In this document: positions 19,375 through 28,439 of the stretch, in pieces
Position numbering within the stretch: the first letter of the stretch is position 1
Layout: each line of letters begins with the position of its first letter
NCBI GenBank assembly: GCA_013141505.1
Contig: JABFQX010000002.1
Location: 103,865 to 167,864, forward strand
Reading direction: 5' to 3'
DNA: 64,000 nt
Origin: Methyloglobulus sp.
GTDB lineage: Bacteria; Pseudomonadota; Gammaproteobacteria; Methylococcales; Methylomonadaceae
Program-made: the position numbers and the translations under genes
The notes under the pieces: generated by a model
Database searches by the model: none
Told to the model about the DNA's origin: nothing
The model's input: the letters and a program-made list of their open reading frames with translations, nothing else

Positions 19375-20571
19375 ATGTCATCAGGCGAAATTTATTTAAA
19401 GAAAAATGAAGATAAACGTCTGCGAAACGGGCATTTGTGGGTTTTCAGCAATGAAGTTGATACCAAGCGGTCACCACTGGATTTTTTTGCGCCAGGAGAT
19501 CTGGTGCAGGTAAAAGCGTCCGATGGCAAAGCGATAGGGACTGCTTACATTAATCCGCAAAGTTTGATTTGCGCTCGGCTTTTGTCCCGAAAAAGCAATA
19601 TTAAGTGTGATGTTAGTTTTTTTAAAAAGCGCATTACCACAGCGTTGGCTTTACGCGAAAAACTGTTCGATAAACCGTTCTACCGCTTGGTTTATGGCGA
19701 AAGTGATGGTCTGCCGGGATTGGTCATAGACCGTTTTGGCACAGTGCTGTCAGTACAAATTACAACCGCCGGTATTGAACTGCGGAAAGAGCTGTTGATA
19801 ACGGCCTTACAAGAACTGTTGTCACCTTCCGCAATCGTCCTGAAAAATGATAACAAGCAGCGGCAATTGGAAGGTTTGGACACAGAATCGCACGTTGTTC
19901 TGGGTCAGCTTCCCGATGTAATTGTCATTGAAGAAAATAATGCCCAATTTCAGATAGATATAATAGGTGGACAGAAAACTGGCTGGTTTTATGACCACAG
20001 GGAAAGTCGCGCTCAGATGGCGGCATTTGCCAAAAATCAGCGGGTGCTGGATTTGTTTTGTTATACCGGAGCATGGGCTGTACCGGCCGCCTTGGCCGGT
20101 GCATCTGAGGTCGTTTGTGTGGATGCGTCTGAAAGTGCTTTGCAGTTGGCTCAGGAAAATGCCCGGCTAAACCAGGTTGAGGGTAAGATGAAATTTACCC
20201 GCAGCGATGTGTTTGAATTTCTCAAACAAGCACGCCAAAACGGGGAGCTTTATGACATAATAGTCCTAGATCCGCCAGCCTTAGTTAAGCGTAAAAAAGA
20301 TTTTAAAGAAGGCTACGAAGCTTACCGGCGATTAAACCATCTGGCTTTGCAGGTGTTGGCTAACAATGGTGTGTTAATTTCCGCTTCCTGTTCTTTTCAT
20401 CTCAGTGCTGAAAACTTAAAAGAAATTTTACGGTCATCAGGGCGGCATATTGACAGGCATTTGACATTTTTTTCCTGCGGCGGGCAGGGTTCGGATCATC
20501 CGATTGATCCTGCAATACCTGAAACAGCGTATTTGAAGACATTCTTTTGTTCGGTTTCTACAAGCCTATAA
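19375..20571 (+). CDS. rlmI: 23S rRNA (cytosine-1962-C5)-methyltransferase RlmI-like
   Basis: The protein has an N-terminal PUA domain (IYLKKNEDKRLRNGHLWVFSNEV), a central EEHEA-like domain (FYRLVYGESDGLPGLVIDRFG) and a Rossmann methyltransferase domain with FCYTGAWAVPAALAGASEV and the DPPALVKRKKDF catalytic motif. The architecture and 398-aa length match RlmI, which makes m5C1962 in 23S rRNA. It lies nine bases after the DUF3426 gene. Confidence 0.9.
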   Translation: MSSGEIYLKKNEDKRLRNGHLWVFSNEVDTKRSPLDFFAPGDLVQVKASDGKAIGTAYINPQSLICARLLSRKSNIKCDVSFFKKRITTALALREKLFDKPFYRLVYGESDGLPGLVIDRFGTVLSVQITTAGIELRKELLITALQELLSPSAIVLKNDNKQRQLEGLDTESHVVLGQLPDVIVIEENNAQFQIDIIGGQKTGWFYDHRESRAQMAAFAKNQRVLDLFCYTGAWAVPAALAGASEVVCVDASESALQLAQENARLNQVEGKMKFTRSDVFEFLKQARQNGELYDIIVLDPPALVKRKKDFKEGYEAYRRLNHLALQVLANNGVLISASCSFHLSAENLKEILRSSGRHIDRHLTFFSCGGQGSDHPIDPAIPETAYLKTFFCSVSTSL

Positions 20572-20590
20572 AGTTTTTTGAGGCAGCATT

Positions 20591-20788
20591 TTGGTCACGG
20601 TAAAATTTGTAAAGAACTGCGATCTTTGTGGTCAACCTGTCGAAATTAAAGGGTTTTCCATAAATGCAGAAAAAAACAAACTGATGTTTTGTTGTGCGGG
20701 ATGCCAAAGTATTTATCAACTTTTATATATCCCCCATCGGTCAACAAAGTCAGATACTATAAAAACAACTACTCATGAGGACAACTAA
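20591..20788 (+). CDS. Small Cys-rich protein, stand-alone cation-ATPase metal-binding domain
   Basis: This 65-aa protein has CDLCG at residues 10-14 and CCAGC at 34-38 (FCCAGCQSIYQLL), the pattern of the putative metal-binding domain at the N-terminus of heavy-metal P-type ATPases such as CcoI/FixI. Here the domain stands alone, with no ATPase next to it. The start is TTG 20591, since no ATG precedes the motif. It is followed after three bases by another Cys-containing gene, so the two are probably co-transcribed. A role in copper or other metal handling is inferred from the motif. Confidence 0.7.
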   Translation: MVTVKFVKNCDLCGQPVEIKGFSINAEKNKLMFCCAGCQSIYQLLYIPHRSTKSDTIKTTTHEDN

Positions 20789-20791
20789 TTA

Positions 20792-21328
20792 ATGAAAGCC
20801 TGCGACACCTGTTCCAATCGCGTTGAAATTGGCAAAAACCACGCCCAAATGTCCGTAACACGTAGGACAATTGGTTTATTTTTTGTCTATGCGCCCATAG
20901 TCACTTTGCCTTTTGTATTTGCTAGCGCCTATATGACTTACTTTCATTTATGGATGGTCGGTGCCAAAAATGTCAAAAAATTTACCGATTACTTGCCCGA
21001 TCTCAATAGCCATCGATATACGTTAAAAAACCAGATTACTATGGAGCCGAGTTTTGGATTTAGTCTTTCCCAATACAAATTGTATTGGATATTAAATTGC
21101 ACATGGTACTGCCCGGTCAGCGTCGCGGTTTTTGAATGGCATGCTTATCTGGTTAAGCTGGTCGAAAACTGGTGGTGTCCGTTCACCCATGAGAAAAAAG
21201 AAGGTTACGCTAATGCTAAGATCGACAAATCTTTCTGGCATATATACGAAGAAGATATCGTCAAATTGAATCCAGAAGATCGCGATAATCCCATTTGGAA
21301 TGATGAAAAAGATCAAAAAGACGCGTAA
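20792..21328 (+). CDS. Hypothetical two-helix membrane protein with N-terminal CxxC
   Basis: I do not recognise the family. The 178-aa protein begins MKACDTCSNRVEIGKNH, with a CDTC motif at residues 4-7. It has a hydrophobic segment at about 27-55 (FFVYAPIVTLPFVFASAYM), an intervening loop, a second hydrophobic segment at about 97-123 containing CTWYC, and an acidic hydrophilic tail. Adjacency to the metal-binding-domain protein suggests a joint role, possibly in metal trafficking at the membrane. This is inference only. Confidence 0.65.
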   Translation: MKACDTCSNRVEIGKNHAQMSVTRRTIGLFFVYAPIVTLPFVFASAYMTYFHLWMVGAKNVKKFTDYLPDLNSHRYTLKNQITMEPSFGFSLSQYKLYWILNCTWYCPVSVAVFEWHAYLVKLVENWWCPFTHEKKEGYANAKIDKSFWHIYEEDIVKLNPEDRDNPIWNDEKDQKDA

Positions 21329-21384
21329 TCGTTTTTTACTTAAATCACTGTTTTCAGGATTTCCGATGTTTTGCTGGCTTTGAT

Positions 21385-22347
21385 ATGCAGATTGGTTCTT
21401 ATCAACTGCCCAATAAATTGATCCTGGCGCCTATGGCGGGTATCAGTGACCGGCCTTTCAGGAGTCTGTGTAAAGATTTTGGCGCGGGTATGGCCGTATC
21501 TGAGATGGTGGCATCGAATCCGGCATTGCGGGATAACAAAAAAACAAGGCTAAAAGCCGAACATGACGGTGAGCATGGTTTGTGTTCGGTTCAGATAGTG
21601 GGTACCAACCCCCGGCATATGGCTGATGCGGCACTTTACAATGTCCAGCGTGGCGCACAAATCATCGACATCAACATGGGTTGTCCTGCCAAAAAAGTAT
21701 GTGCGGTTGCGGCGGGATCGGCATTATTACGCGATGCTGATCTGGTCAAAAAGATTCTCGATGCGGTGGTCAATGCCGTAGATGTGCCGGTCACACTTAA
21801 AATCCGTACTGGTTGGGATATGCACAATCGCAATGCAGTTGATATAGCCCGAATTGCCGAAAATTCCGGCATTGCCGCGCTTACTGTACACGGACGCACA
21901 CGTGCTTGTAAGTTTGCAGGTCAGGCAGAATACGAAACAATAAAGCAAGTAAAGCAGGAAGTGGGTATTCCTGTCATTGCCAATGGCGATATTGATTCTG
22001 CTGAGAAAGCTAAATTCGTACTCGACTCAACCGGTGTCGATGCACTTATGATTGGTCGTGCGGCGCAGGGTAATCCGTGGTTGTTCAAAGAAATAAATTC
22101 TTTTATTTGTGAAGGTAAAATATTTGAAAAACAAACTGTTATGGATGTGTACACAATACTGACAACACATTTGGAAAGGCTTTACAGTTTCTATGGTGAT
22201 GTGACTGGTGTTAAAATTGCACGCAAACATATCAGTTGGTATTGCAAACATCTGGATTTTGTTAGTCAGGATATAAAAAACAAGATTAATCAAGCTATCC
22301 TGCCCGTTCAACAAATGAACCTCATAGCTTTGGCGTTTAACATTTAA
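21385..22347 (+). CDS. dusB: tRNA-dihydrouridine synthase B
   Basis: DusB reduces uridine to dihydrouridine (U17) in tRNA using FMN. The 320-aa protein shows the TIM-barrel FMN motif APMAGISDRPFR, the conserved MGCPAKKVCAVAAGSALL with the catalytic cysteine, HGRTRACKF, and NGDIDSAEKAK. It is immediately followed by fis, the conserved dusB-fis operon of gammaproteobacteria. Confidence 0.96.
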   Translation: MQIGSYQLPNKLILAPMAGISDRPFRSLCKDFGAGMAVSEMVASNPALRDNKKTRLKAEHDGEHGLCSVQIVGTNPRHMADAALYNVQRGAQIIDINMGCPAKKVCAVAAGSALLRDADLVKKILDAVVNAVDVPVTLKIRTGWDMHNRNAVDIARIAENSGIAALTVHGRTRACKFAGQAEYETIKQVKQEVGIPVIANGDIDSAEKAKFVLDSTGVDALMIGRAAQGNPWLFKEINSFICEGKIFEKQTVMDVYTILTTHLERLYSFYGDVTGVKIARKHISWYCKHLDFVSQDIKNKINQAILPVQQMNLIALAFNI

Positions 22348-22372
22348 ACTAAAATAATAGTGCTTAATACTT

Positions 22373-22657
22373 ATGGATACTTTCGTGGAAGGTAATGAAC
22401 TTATCGACGAAAACGTCAATTTGACTTTATGTACGCCTCTGTGTGTACATGTAAAGCAAACAGTATTGCATTATCTTGAACATCTCAACGGTCATGACGC
22501 GGTGGAACTTCATGCAATGGTGATGGCTGAAGTCGAAAAACCGTTGTTACAGGCAGCATTGGAACATTCCGGTTATAACCAGACCAAGGCAGCTAAAACA
22601 TTAGGATTAAGCCGTGGTACCTTACGGAAAAAAATGGATTTTTACGGCCTGAGTTAG
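22373..22657 (+). CDS. fis: DNA-binding protein Fis
   Basis: Fis is a nucleoid-associated factor that bends DNA and controls rRNA and other promoters. The C-terminal helix-turn-helix (GYNQTKAAKTLGLSRGTLRK, residues about 68-87) is the family signature. The N-terminal region is variable, as expected. The 94-aa length and position 25 bases after dusB support the call. Confidence 0.95.
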   Translation: MDTFVEGNELIDENVNLTLCTPLCVHVKQTVLHYLEHLNGHDAVELHAMVMAEVEKPLLQAALEHSGYNQTKAAKTLGLSRGTLRKKMDFYGLS

Positions 22658-22754
22658 TATGACGGGCATCGTAATTCGTCCCGAATCAATAACAACAAAA
22701 AAACCGTGAGCCATTTTCTTTTCTTGTTTTTTTATTCTTTCTCAAATTGCTTTC

Positions 22755-24311
22755 ATGAACAAAAAAATAACCCGCGCTCTGGTCAGCGTTTCCGACAAAA
22801 CAGATATTGTCAAATTTTGCCGCGAACTCAGTGAATTAGGCGTCGACATTCTTTCCACCGGCGGTACGGCAACAACACTATCCGAAGCCGGTATTAAAGT
22901 CACTGAAGTGGCTGATTACACGGGATTTCCTGAAATGATGGCGGGCAGGTTAAAAACCCTGCACCCGAAAATTCATGGCGGTATTTTGGGTAGACGCAGC
23001 ATTGACGATGCCGTCATGGAAGCGAATGGTATCAAGCCGATTGATCTCGTTGTCGTCAATTTATATCCGTTTGAACAGGCGGTAGCCAAACCTGGTTGCG
23101 ATTTAGAAACGGCTATCGAAAATATTGATATTGGCGGGCCTACCATGATCCGCGCCGCCGCAAAAAATCATGCTGATGTTGCAGTTATCGTTAATCCTTC
23201 CGATTATGCTTCCATCCTGATAGAGCTAAAAAATGATAATGGCCTTTCTTCGCTGACCCGCTTTAATCTGGCGTTGAAATGTTTCCAATACACCGCACGT
23301 TATGATTCTGCCATTGCTGTTTATTTAGGTAAAATGTCTGATGTTGGATTTCCCGATACTTTAAATTTGCAATATTACCTTAGCCTGAAAATGCGTTATG
23401 GTGAAAATCCTCATCAAAAAGCCGCATTTTACAGTGAACTCGATCCTGCCGTCGGTACGATAGGGTCATCCAGGCAACTTCAGGGGAAGGAGTTATCCTA
23501 TAACAACATTGCCGATGCGGATGCCGCCTTGGAATGTGTCAAATCGTTTCATGACAGGCCGGCCTGTGTGATTGTCAAACATGCCAATCCCTGTGGCGTT
23601 GCCGTTGCCGATACTGTTCTGGATGCTTATGCCAGGGCGTATGCCACCGATCCTACCTCTGCGTTTGGGGGCATAATCGCCTTTAATCGTGAAGTCGATA
23701 ATGATACAGCGGCGGAAATTGTTAGCCGACAGTTTGTCGAGGTGATTATTGCCCCAGCCTTTAGTAATGCAGCACAGGCTGTCTTGGCGGAGAAGGTAAA
23801 CCTACGGGTTTTACAATGCGGTGAATTTGCTTGCGGCAATATTACCGCGCTGGACTTGAAAAAGGTGAGCGGTGGCTTGTTGGTTCAAGATAAAGATTCA
23901 GGTGAGGTCAGTAGTACCGATTTAACTATTGTTAGCTTGCGTAAGCCTTCTGATGGAGAATTGAAGGATATGTTGTTTGCGTGGAAAGTCGCTAAATTTG
24001 TCAAGTCCAATGCTATCGTCTACGCTAAAAACGAACAAACAATGGGTGTGGGCGCAGGTCAGATGAGTCGGGTTTACTCAGCCAGGATCGCCATAACCAA
24101 AGCCACAGACCAAGGCTTGACAGTGGTCGGATCGGCAATGGCTTCCGATGCGTTCTTACCGTTTCGTGATGGCGTTGATGCGGCTGCGGAAGCTGGGGTA
24201 ACGGCAATCATCCAGCCCGGTGGTTCTGTCCGTGATAAAGAAGTCATTGATGCCGCCAACCAGCATAATATCGCCATGGTATTTACCGGTATGCGCCATT
24301 TTAGGCATTGA
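22755..24311 (+). CDS. purH: Bifunctional AICAR formyltransferase / IMP cyclohydrolase
   Basis: PurH catalyses the last two steps of IMP synthesis. The N-terminal IMP cyclohydrolase domain starts [19 protein letters not shown] and contains [14 protein letters not shown]. The C-terminal formyltransferase domain has [10 protein letters not shown] and [14 protein letters not shown]. The 518-aa length is normal. The 97-base gap from fis is pyrimidine-rich, with no clear terminator. purD follows. Confidence 0.97.
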   Translation: MNKKITRALVSVSDKTDIVKFCRELSELGVDILSTGGTATTLSEAGIKVTEVADYTGFPEMMAGRLKTLHPKIHGGILGRRSIDDAVMEANGIKPIDLVVVNLYPFEQAVAKPGCDLETAIENIDIGGPTMIRAAAKNHADVAVIVNPSDYASILIELKNDNGLSSLTRFNLALKCFQYTARYDSAIAVYLGKMSDVGFPDTLNLQYYLSLKMRYGENPHQKAAFYSELDPAVGTIGSSRQLQGKELSYNNIADADAALECVKSFHDRPACVIVKHANPCGVAVADTVLDAYARAYATDPTSAFGGIIAFNREVDNDTAAEIVSRQFVEVIIAPAFSNAAQAVLAEKVNLRVLQCGEFACGNITALDLKKVSGGLLVQDKDSGEVSSTDLTIVSLRKPSDGELKDMLFAWKVAKFVKSNAIVYAKNEQTMGVGAGQMSRVYSARIAITKATDQGLTVVGSAMASDAFLPFRDGVDAAAEAGVTAIIQPGGSVRDKEVIDAANQHNIAMVFTGMRHFRH

Positions 24312-24407
24312 TTTTTTTAGCAACAAGGTACTGGGTTCAAGGTGCGAAACAACAAACATCTTAAATGCTGATCTTGAAATTTGAATATGAACCTTGAATC
24401 TAGTCCC

Positions 24408-25682
24408 ATGAAAATACTTATTGTTGGTAGCGGTGGGCGTGAACATGCCCTGGCGTGGAAAGTCAAACAATCCCCAAAAGTTGCTGAAGTCTTTGTCGCG
24501 CCAGGCAATGCCGGGACGGCGATAGAGGCAGGTGTTGAAAATATCGACATTTCTGTAACAGATATTCATGGGCTGCTGGCATTTGCACAGGCAGAACAAA
24601 TCGACCTGACCATAATTGGTCCTGAAGTGCCGTTAACGATGGGTATCGTTGATCGCTTTAAAGAAGCGGGGTTGCACTGTTTTGGCCCTACCGCAAAGGC
24701 AGCGCAGTTAGAAGGCTCCAAGAGTTATTGTAAAGACTTCATGGTCAGGTATAACATCCCGACTGCCAAATACCAGAGTTTTACCGATCAAGAGCAAGCC
24801 ATAGCCTATATAAAATCACAGGGTGCGCCTATTGTCGTCAAGGCCGACGGCTTGGCCGCCGGTAAAGGCGTGGTGGTCGCACAGACTGTGCAGGAAGCCG
24901 TCAATGCCGTCGAAGATATGTTGTCCGGCAATGTGTTCGGCGCGGCCGGGAGCCGGGTCGTTGTCGAGGAATTCCTGCAAGGGGAAGAAGCCAGTTTTAT
25001 TGTCATTGCCGATGGCAAACAGGCTTTGGCGATGGCAACCTCACAAGACCACAAAGCACGCGACAATGGCGACCAAGGCCCCAATACCGGCGGTATGGGC
25101 GCTTATTCACCAGCGCCTGTGGTTACCCCGGATATTCACCACCGAGTCATGCAAGAAGTCATTGCGCCGACTTTGGCCGGTATGGCCACCGATGGACATC
25201 CGTACACCGGCTTCCTGTATGCGGGGCTGATGATTTCCCCAGACGGGGCAATTAAAGTGCTGGAATACAATTGCCGCTTTGGCGACCCTGAAACCCAGCC
25301 CATCATGATGCGCTTGAAAAGCGACCTAGTTGAACTCTGTGAAGCGGCATTGGCTGGAAACTTGGATAAAACGACCAGTGATTGGGACGACCGGGCGGCG
25401 TTGGGGGTGGTTATGGCGGCAGGTGGCTATCCTGACACCTATCAACAAGGCGCGGTGATTTCAGGGTTACCCGAACAGGAAGCGGATGGCGTTAAGGTAT
25501 TTCACGCCGGCACACAAGCAGGAGGTGATGCCATTGTCACTGCCGGAGGCCGCGTCTTATGCGCGTGTGCGTTGGGCGAGACCATCAAGGAAGCGCAAAT
25601 CAAAGCCTATGGCCTTGCTAAAAATATTCATTGGGATAATGTCTATTACCGGACGGACATTGGCTTTAAGGCGATCAAATAA
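24408..25682 (+). CDS. purD: Phosphoribosylamine-glycine ligase
   Basis: PurD joins glycine to phosphoribosylamine in purine synthesis. The ATG at 24408 begins MKILIVGSGGREHALAWK, the invariant family start, giving 424 aa; an in-frame TTG lies nine codons earlier. ATP-grasp motifs KADGLAAGKGVVVA, GPNTGGMGAYSPAPV and EYNCRFGDPETQ are present. The gene ends convergently with the alkB-like gene, sharing eight bases. Confidence 0.97.
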   Translation: MKILIVGSGGREHALAWKVKQSPKVAEVFVAPGNAGTAIEAGVENIDISVTDIHGLLAFAQAEQIDLTIIGPEVPLTMGIVDRFKEAGLHCFGPTAKAAQLEGSKSYCKDFMVRYNIPTAKYQSFTDQEQAIAYIKSQGAPIVVKADGLAAGKGVVVAQTVQEAVNAVEDMLSGNVFGAAGSRVVVEEFLQGEEASFIVIADGKQALAMATSQDHKARDNGDQGPNTGGMGAYSPAPVVTPDIHHRVMQEVIAPTLAGMATDGHPYTGFLYAGLMISPDGAIKVLEYNCRFGDPETQPIMMRLKSDLVELCEAALAGNLDKTTSDWDDRAALGVVMAAGGYPDTYQQGAVISGLPEQEADGVKVFHAGTQAGGDAIVTAGGRVLCACALGETIKEAQIKAYGLAKNIHWDNVYYRTDIGFKAIK

Positions 25683-26313
25683 GGCTGGTGGATTCAGTCA
25701 GTATTTTCCGAAACGTCAAGTTGATGCGTGGCGTTTTAAGGGCTTTGGTTTTAGGTATTGAATGTAGCCAGTGTTGTTGGCATGTCCCGCCCATGACCAG
25801 TAAATCACCATGTTGCAAATGAATATTCAAGGTGCGTTTGCTTTTTTTATGGTGCAGCTTAAACAAGCGTTCATCGCCTAGACTCAAGGACGCAATAATT
25901 GGGTTTAAGCCCAGCTCTTTTTCATCATCGGCATGACAACCCATCGAATCCCTGCCGTCCCTGTACAGGTTAGCCAATACGCTGTTGAAAGTGGATTGGC
26001 ATTGTTGTTCCACTTTTCCCCTGATGCTTTGCAAATCATGTGTCCACGGTAAGGGCTTATGATTAACGCCGGAGTATTGGTAATAAGCCTGCAGATCGCC
26101 ATACCAGCACATCAAACGGGGCACTTTGACCCATTTGCCAAAAATAAAAATATCTTCTTCCTGCCAGGCCAAAGTGTCCAGTAGCGTATCGAAAAAATAA
26201 TCGGCATGCGATTGTTGGTAAAACGCCTTGATTAAATAAAGTTCTTCCTTTGGGAGCAAAGGGAAATCAATAATGTTGCATTGTAGGTCGTCGGTTAGCT
26301 CAGTTTGTCTCAT
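25675..26313 (-). CDS. AlkB-like Fe(II)/2-oxoglutarate dioxygenase
   Basis: AlkB-family enzymes oxidatively remove alkyl groups from nucleic acid bases. The iron-binding HxD is His127-Ala-Asp129 in NLYRDGRDSMGCHADDE, the distal histidine is probably His184 (WLHSIPKT), and the 2-oxoglutarate arginines are in RINLTFRK. The 212-aa length fits the ALKBH2/3-like bacterial subgroup (YGDLQAYYQYSG). It is the last gene of the minus-strand run after the TonB receptor, 20 bases downstream, but its function is unrelated to theirs. Confidence 0.85.
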   Translation of the reverse strand: MRQTELTDDLQCNIIDFPLLPKEELYLIKAFYQQSHADYFFDTLLDTLAWQEEDIFIFGKWVKVPRLMCWYGDLQAYYQYSGVNHKPLPWTHDLQSIRGKVEQQCQSTFNSVLANLYRDGRDSMGCHADDEKELGLNPIIASLSLGDERLFKLHHKKSKRTLNIHLQHGDLLVMGGTCQQHWLHSIPKTKALKTPRINLTFRKILTESTSLI

Positions 26314-26333
26314 TGACCGTCAGGGTTGAAAAA

Positions 26334-28439
26334 TCAGAAATTGACAGAGGCTTCAAGATAAAAACTTCTGCCCGGCATCGGCAAATTGACCGGCAGTTCA
26401 TTGCGGGCCGGTTCCAGGTTGTTGGCATCGAATGCATTTCTAAGGGATGCCGCAAAATTGACGTGCCCCCAAATTTTGCTGCCACGTAAGGTAAAGTCGA
26501 TGGATTCAAAATCCTTCAAGGGTCGGGTGTCGGCTGGTTCACGGGTTCGACTTCCTACCCAGTTCAGTTGGGATTGAAATTGCCACTTAGGCATAAAAGC
26601 CCAATTGGCGGCAAAATAAACTTTATGTTCAGGTACACCGGTTATACGCATTTCGGTATGTTCACTGCGTGAATATTGCCAGGCATAATTTCCGGTCAAA
26701 GATAAATGTTCGGTTATTTTCCAGTTACCTTCCAGTTCGGTTCCGTAGCCATCTTGTTCACCAAAATTTTTATAATGCTTATCCGGGTCACTAATAAGAG
26801 GCGCTGTTATCAAGTCATGGATAGCATAGTAATAGAGGTTAAGCGACGTTCTAAGTGATGAAACCGGTCGGTAATCAAAAGCCCATTCAACCATGTTGAT
26901 GCTCTCCGGCTTTAAATTGCTGTTGCCCATTGAGGTTGAACCCAGTTCAGTAAAGGTGGGGGCGCGAAATGCCTTGCCATAAAGCCATTTAGTGGTCAAT
27001 TGACTGTTGACATCCCACACTAGAGCAAGCCTTGGGTTCACCGTGCTGCCAAAATCAGAATAATGATCGTAACGTACCCCGGCCGTCAAATGCCAATCTT
27101 TGGCAATTTGCCATTCATCTTGTAAAACGACTGAGGTAATCGTGCGGCTGGTATCTTTATCTTTTAAAAATGCCGATGCCGTACCGGTTACATCTGCCAG
27201 GGTGCCGTCCACAACTGGCGGTATAGCATTGCCATAAATTAGTGCCAAGTTATTGTTTGCCCGCTCCCGTATCGCAAATTCTTCATACCTCAGTCCGGCA
27301 CTCAATCGAAACAGATGATTGTCCAAGCCTTTATAGATTGAGGTTATTTCAATCGCGGGAATTTTTTGGGCATATCTCATATCCTCTATTAAGCCATTGG
27401 AGAACCTTACCAAATTGCCGTTTAAGCCAAGAGGTAATTGGCTATTATCAGGAAAAACATCAACATTGGCATTGACATCCGTGTATAAAAAACTGAGATG
27501 GGCGAGAAATTCCCAATCAGCCAACCAGTCTTCCGTAGCAAACCGGATATCACCCAAGTACTGGGCGCTTTCTGCACCACCGTGAGGATCTAATGCGCCT
27601 GCCCCGCCAGATCGCGTACCTACATCCAGGACATTAAACGCCCAAAAACCAATATCCCAATGCTTGCGTTGCAGGCTAAGATGGGAGTCCAAGGCTTTAA
27701 ATCTTGTCGCCATGGCTCCTGGCGCTAATGATGCTTGGGAGCCAAAAATATCATCAAACGTAGTTTGCTGGTCGGCTTTGATAACTCTGCCACTATCGCC
27801 CCCAGTATGTTGATATTGTATGCTGGTGGCAATGTCCCAACCTGCCCATTGCCCGCCATGTTGCCCCCAGGCACTTTGGGTGTCCCAATTACCGGCGCGA
27901 ACACCAATTTGGGTGCCATTAATATCACGGGCTTTTTTGGTGATTATATTAATCACGCCGGCAAACGCATCAGCGCCGTAAACAGCAGAACCTGGCCCCC
28001 GAACTACTTCGACACGCTCAATGGCCGCCAAAGGCAATTCGGTGCCGGCGAGGATGCCGCCTTGAAAAGGTGAGGTGATACGTGTCCCATTCAACATGAT
28101 CAACATTTCGCAATTGTGTTTATTGGCAATGCCCCGAACGCTGTATTGATAATCATTGGTCAAGGGCTGCAAACTTGCGTGGATGCCGGGAACGGTTTCC
28201 AAAACTTCATGTAGCTCCGTTGCACCCATTGTTTTAATCTGGTCAGCCGTTATGACGCTGGTTGATCCAGCTGATCTGGAATGCGCCCTTGGCGTGCCTG
28301 TCGCAATCGAAACCGGCACTGCTGCCAGCTCAGCAGGCGACATGGAAAAATAATCGTCCATATCGTCATCGGCCAATGTATAACTGCAGGAAAACGACAG
28401 GACAAACAAGCTAAAAATCAATAATAAAACAGGCTTCAT
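26334..28439 (-). CDS. TonB-dependent outer-membrane receptor
   Basis: The 701-aa protein has a signal peptide (about residues 1-23), a plug domain (SVITADQIKTMGATELHEVL, then RVEVVRGPGSAVYGADAFAGVINII) and a C-terminal beta-barrel ending in aromatic Phe (YLEASVNF), all standard for TonB-dependent receptors. No carboxy-terminal signalling domain is visible. The ligand is unknown. Its ATG overlaps the stop of the GGDEF-EAL gene (ATGA), so the receptor is tied to a c-di-GMP signalling protein. That suggests a periplasmic or outer-membrane signal input. Confidence 0.92.
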   Translation of the reverse strand: MKPVLLLIFSLFVLSFSCSYTLADDDMDDYFSMSPAELAAVPVSIATGTPRAHSRSAGSTSVITADQIKTMGATELHEVLETVPGIHASLQPLTNDYQYSVRGIANKHNCEMLIMLNGTRITSPFQGGILAGTELPLAAIERVEVVRGPGSAVYGADAFAGVINIITKKARDINGTQIGVRAGNWDTQSAWGQHGGQWAGWDIATSIQYQHTGGDSGRVIKADQQTTFDDIFGSQASLAPGAMATRFKALDSHLSLQRKHWDIGFWAFNVLDVGTRSGGAGALDPHGGAESAQYLGDIRFATEDWLADWEFLAHLSFLYTDVNANVDVFPDNSQLPLGLNGNLVRFSNGLIEDMRYAQKIPAIEITSIYKGLDNHLFRLSAGLRYEEFAIRERANNNLALIYGNAIPPVVDGTLADVTGTASAFLKDKDTSRTITSVVLQDEWQIAKDWHLTAGVRYDHYSDFGSTVNPRLALVWDVNSQLTTKWLYGKAFRAPTFTELGSTSMGNSNLKPESINMVEWAFDYRPVSSLRTSLNLYYYAIHDLITAPLISDPDKHYKNFGEQDGYGTELEGNWKITEHLSLTGNYAWQYSRSEHTEMRITGVPEHKVYFAANWAFMPKWQFQSQLNWVGSRTREPADTRPLKDFESIDFTLRGSKIWGHVNFAASLRNAFDANNLEPARNELPVNLPMPGRSFYLEASVNF

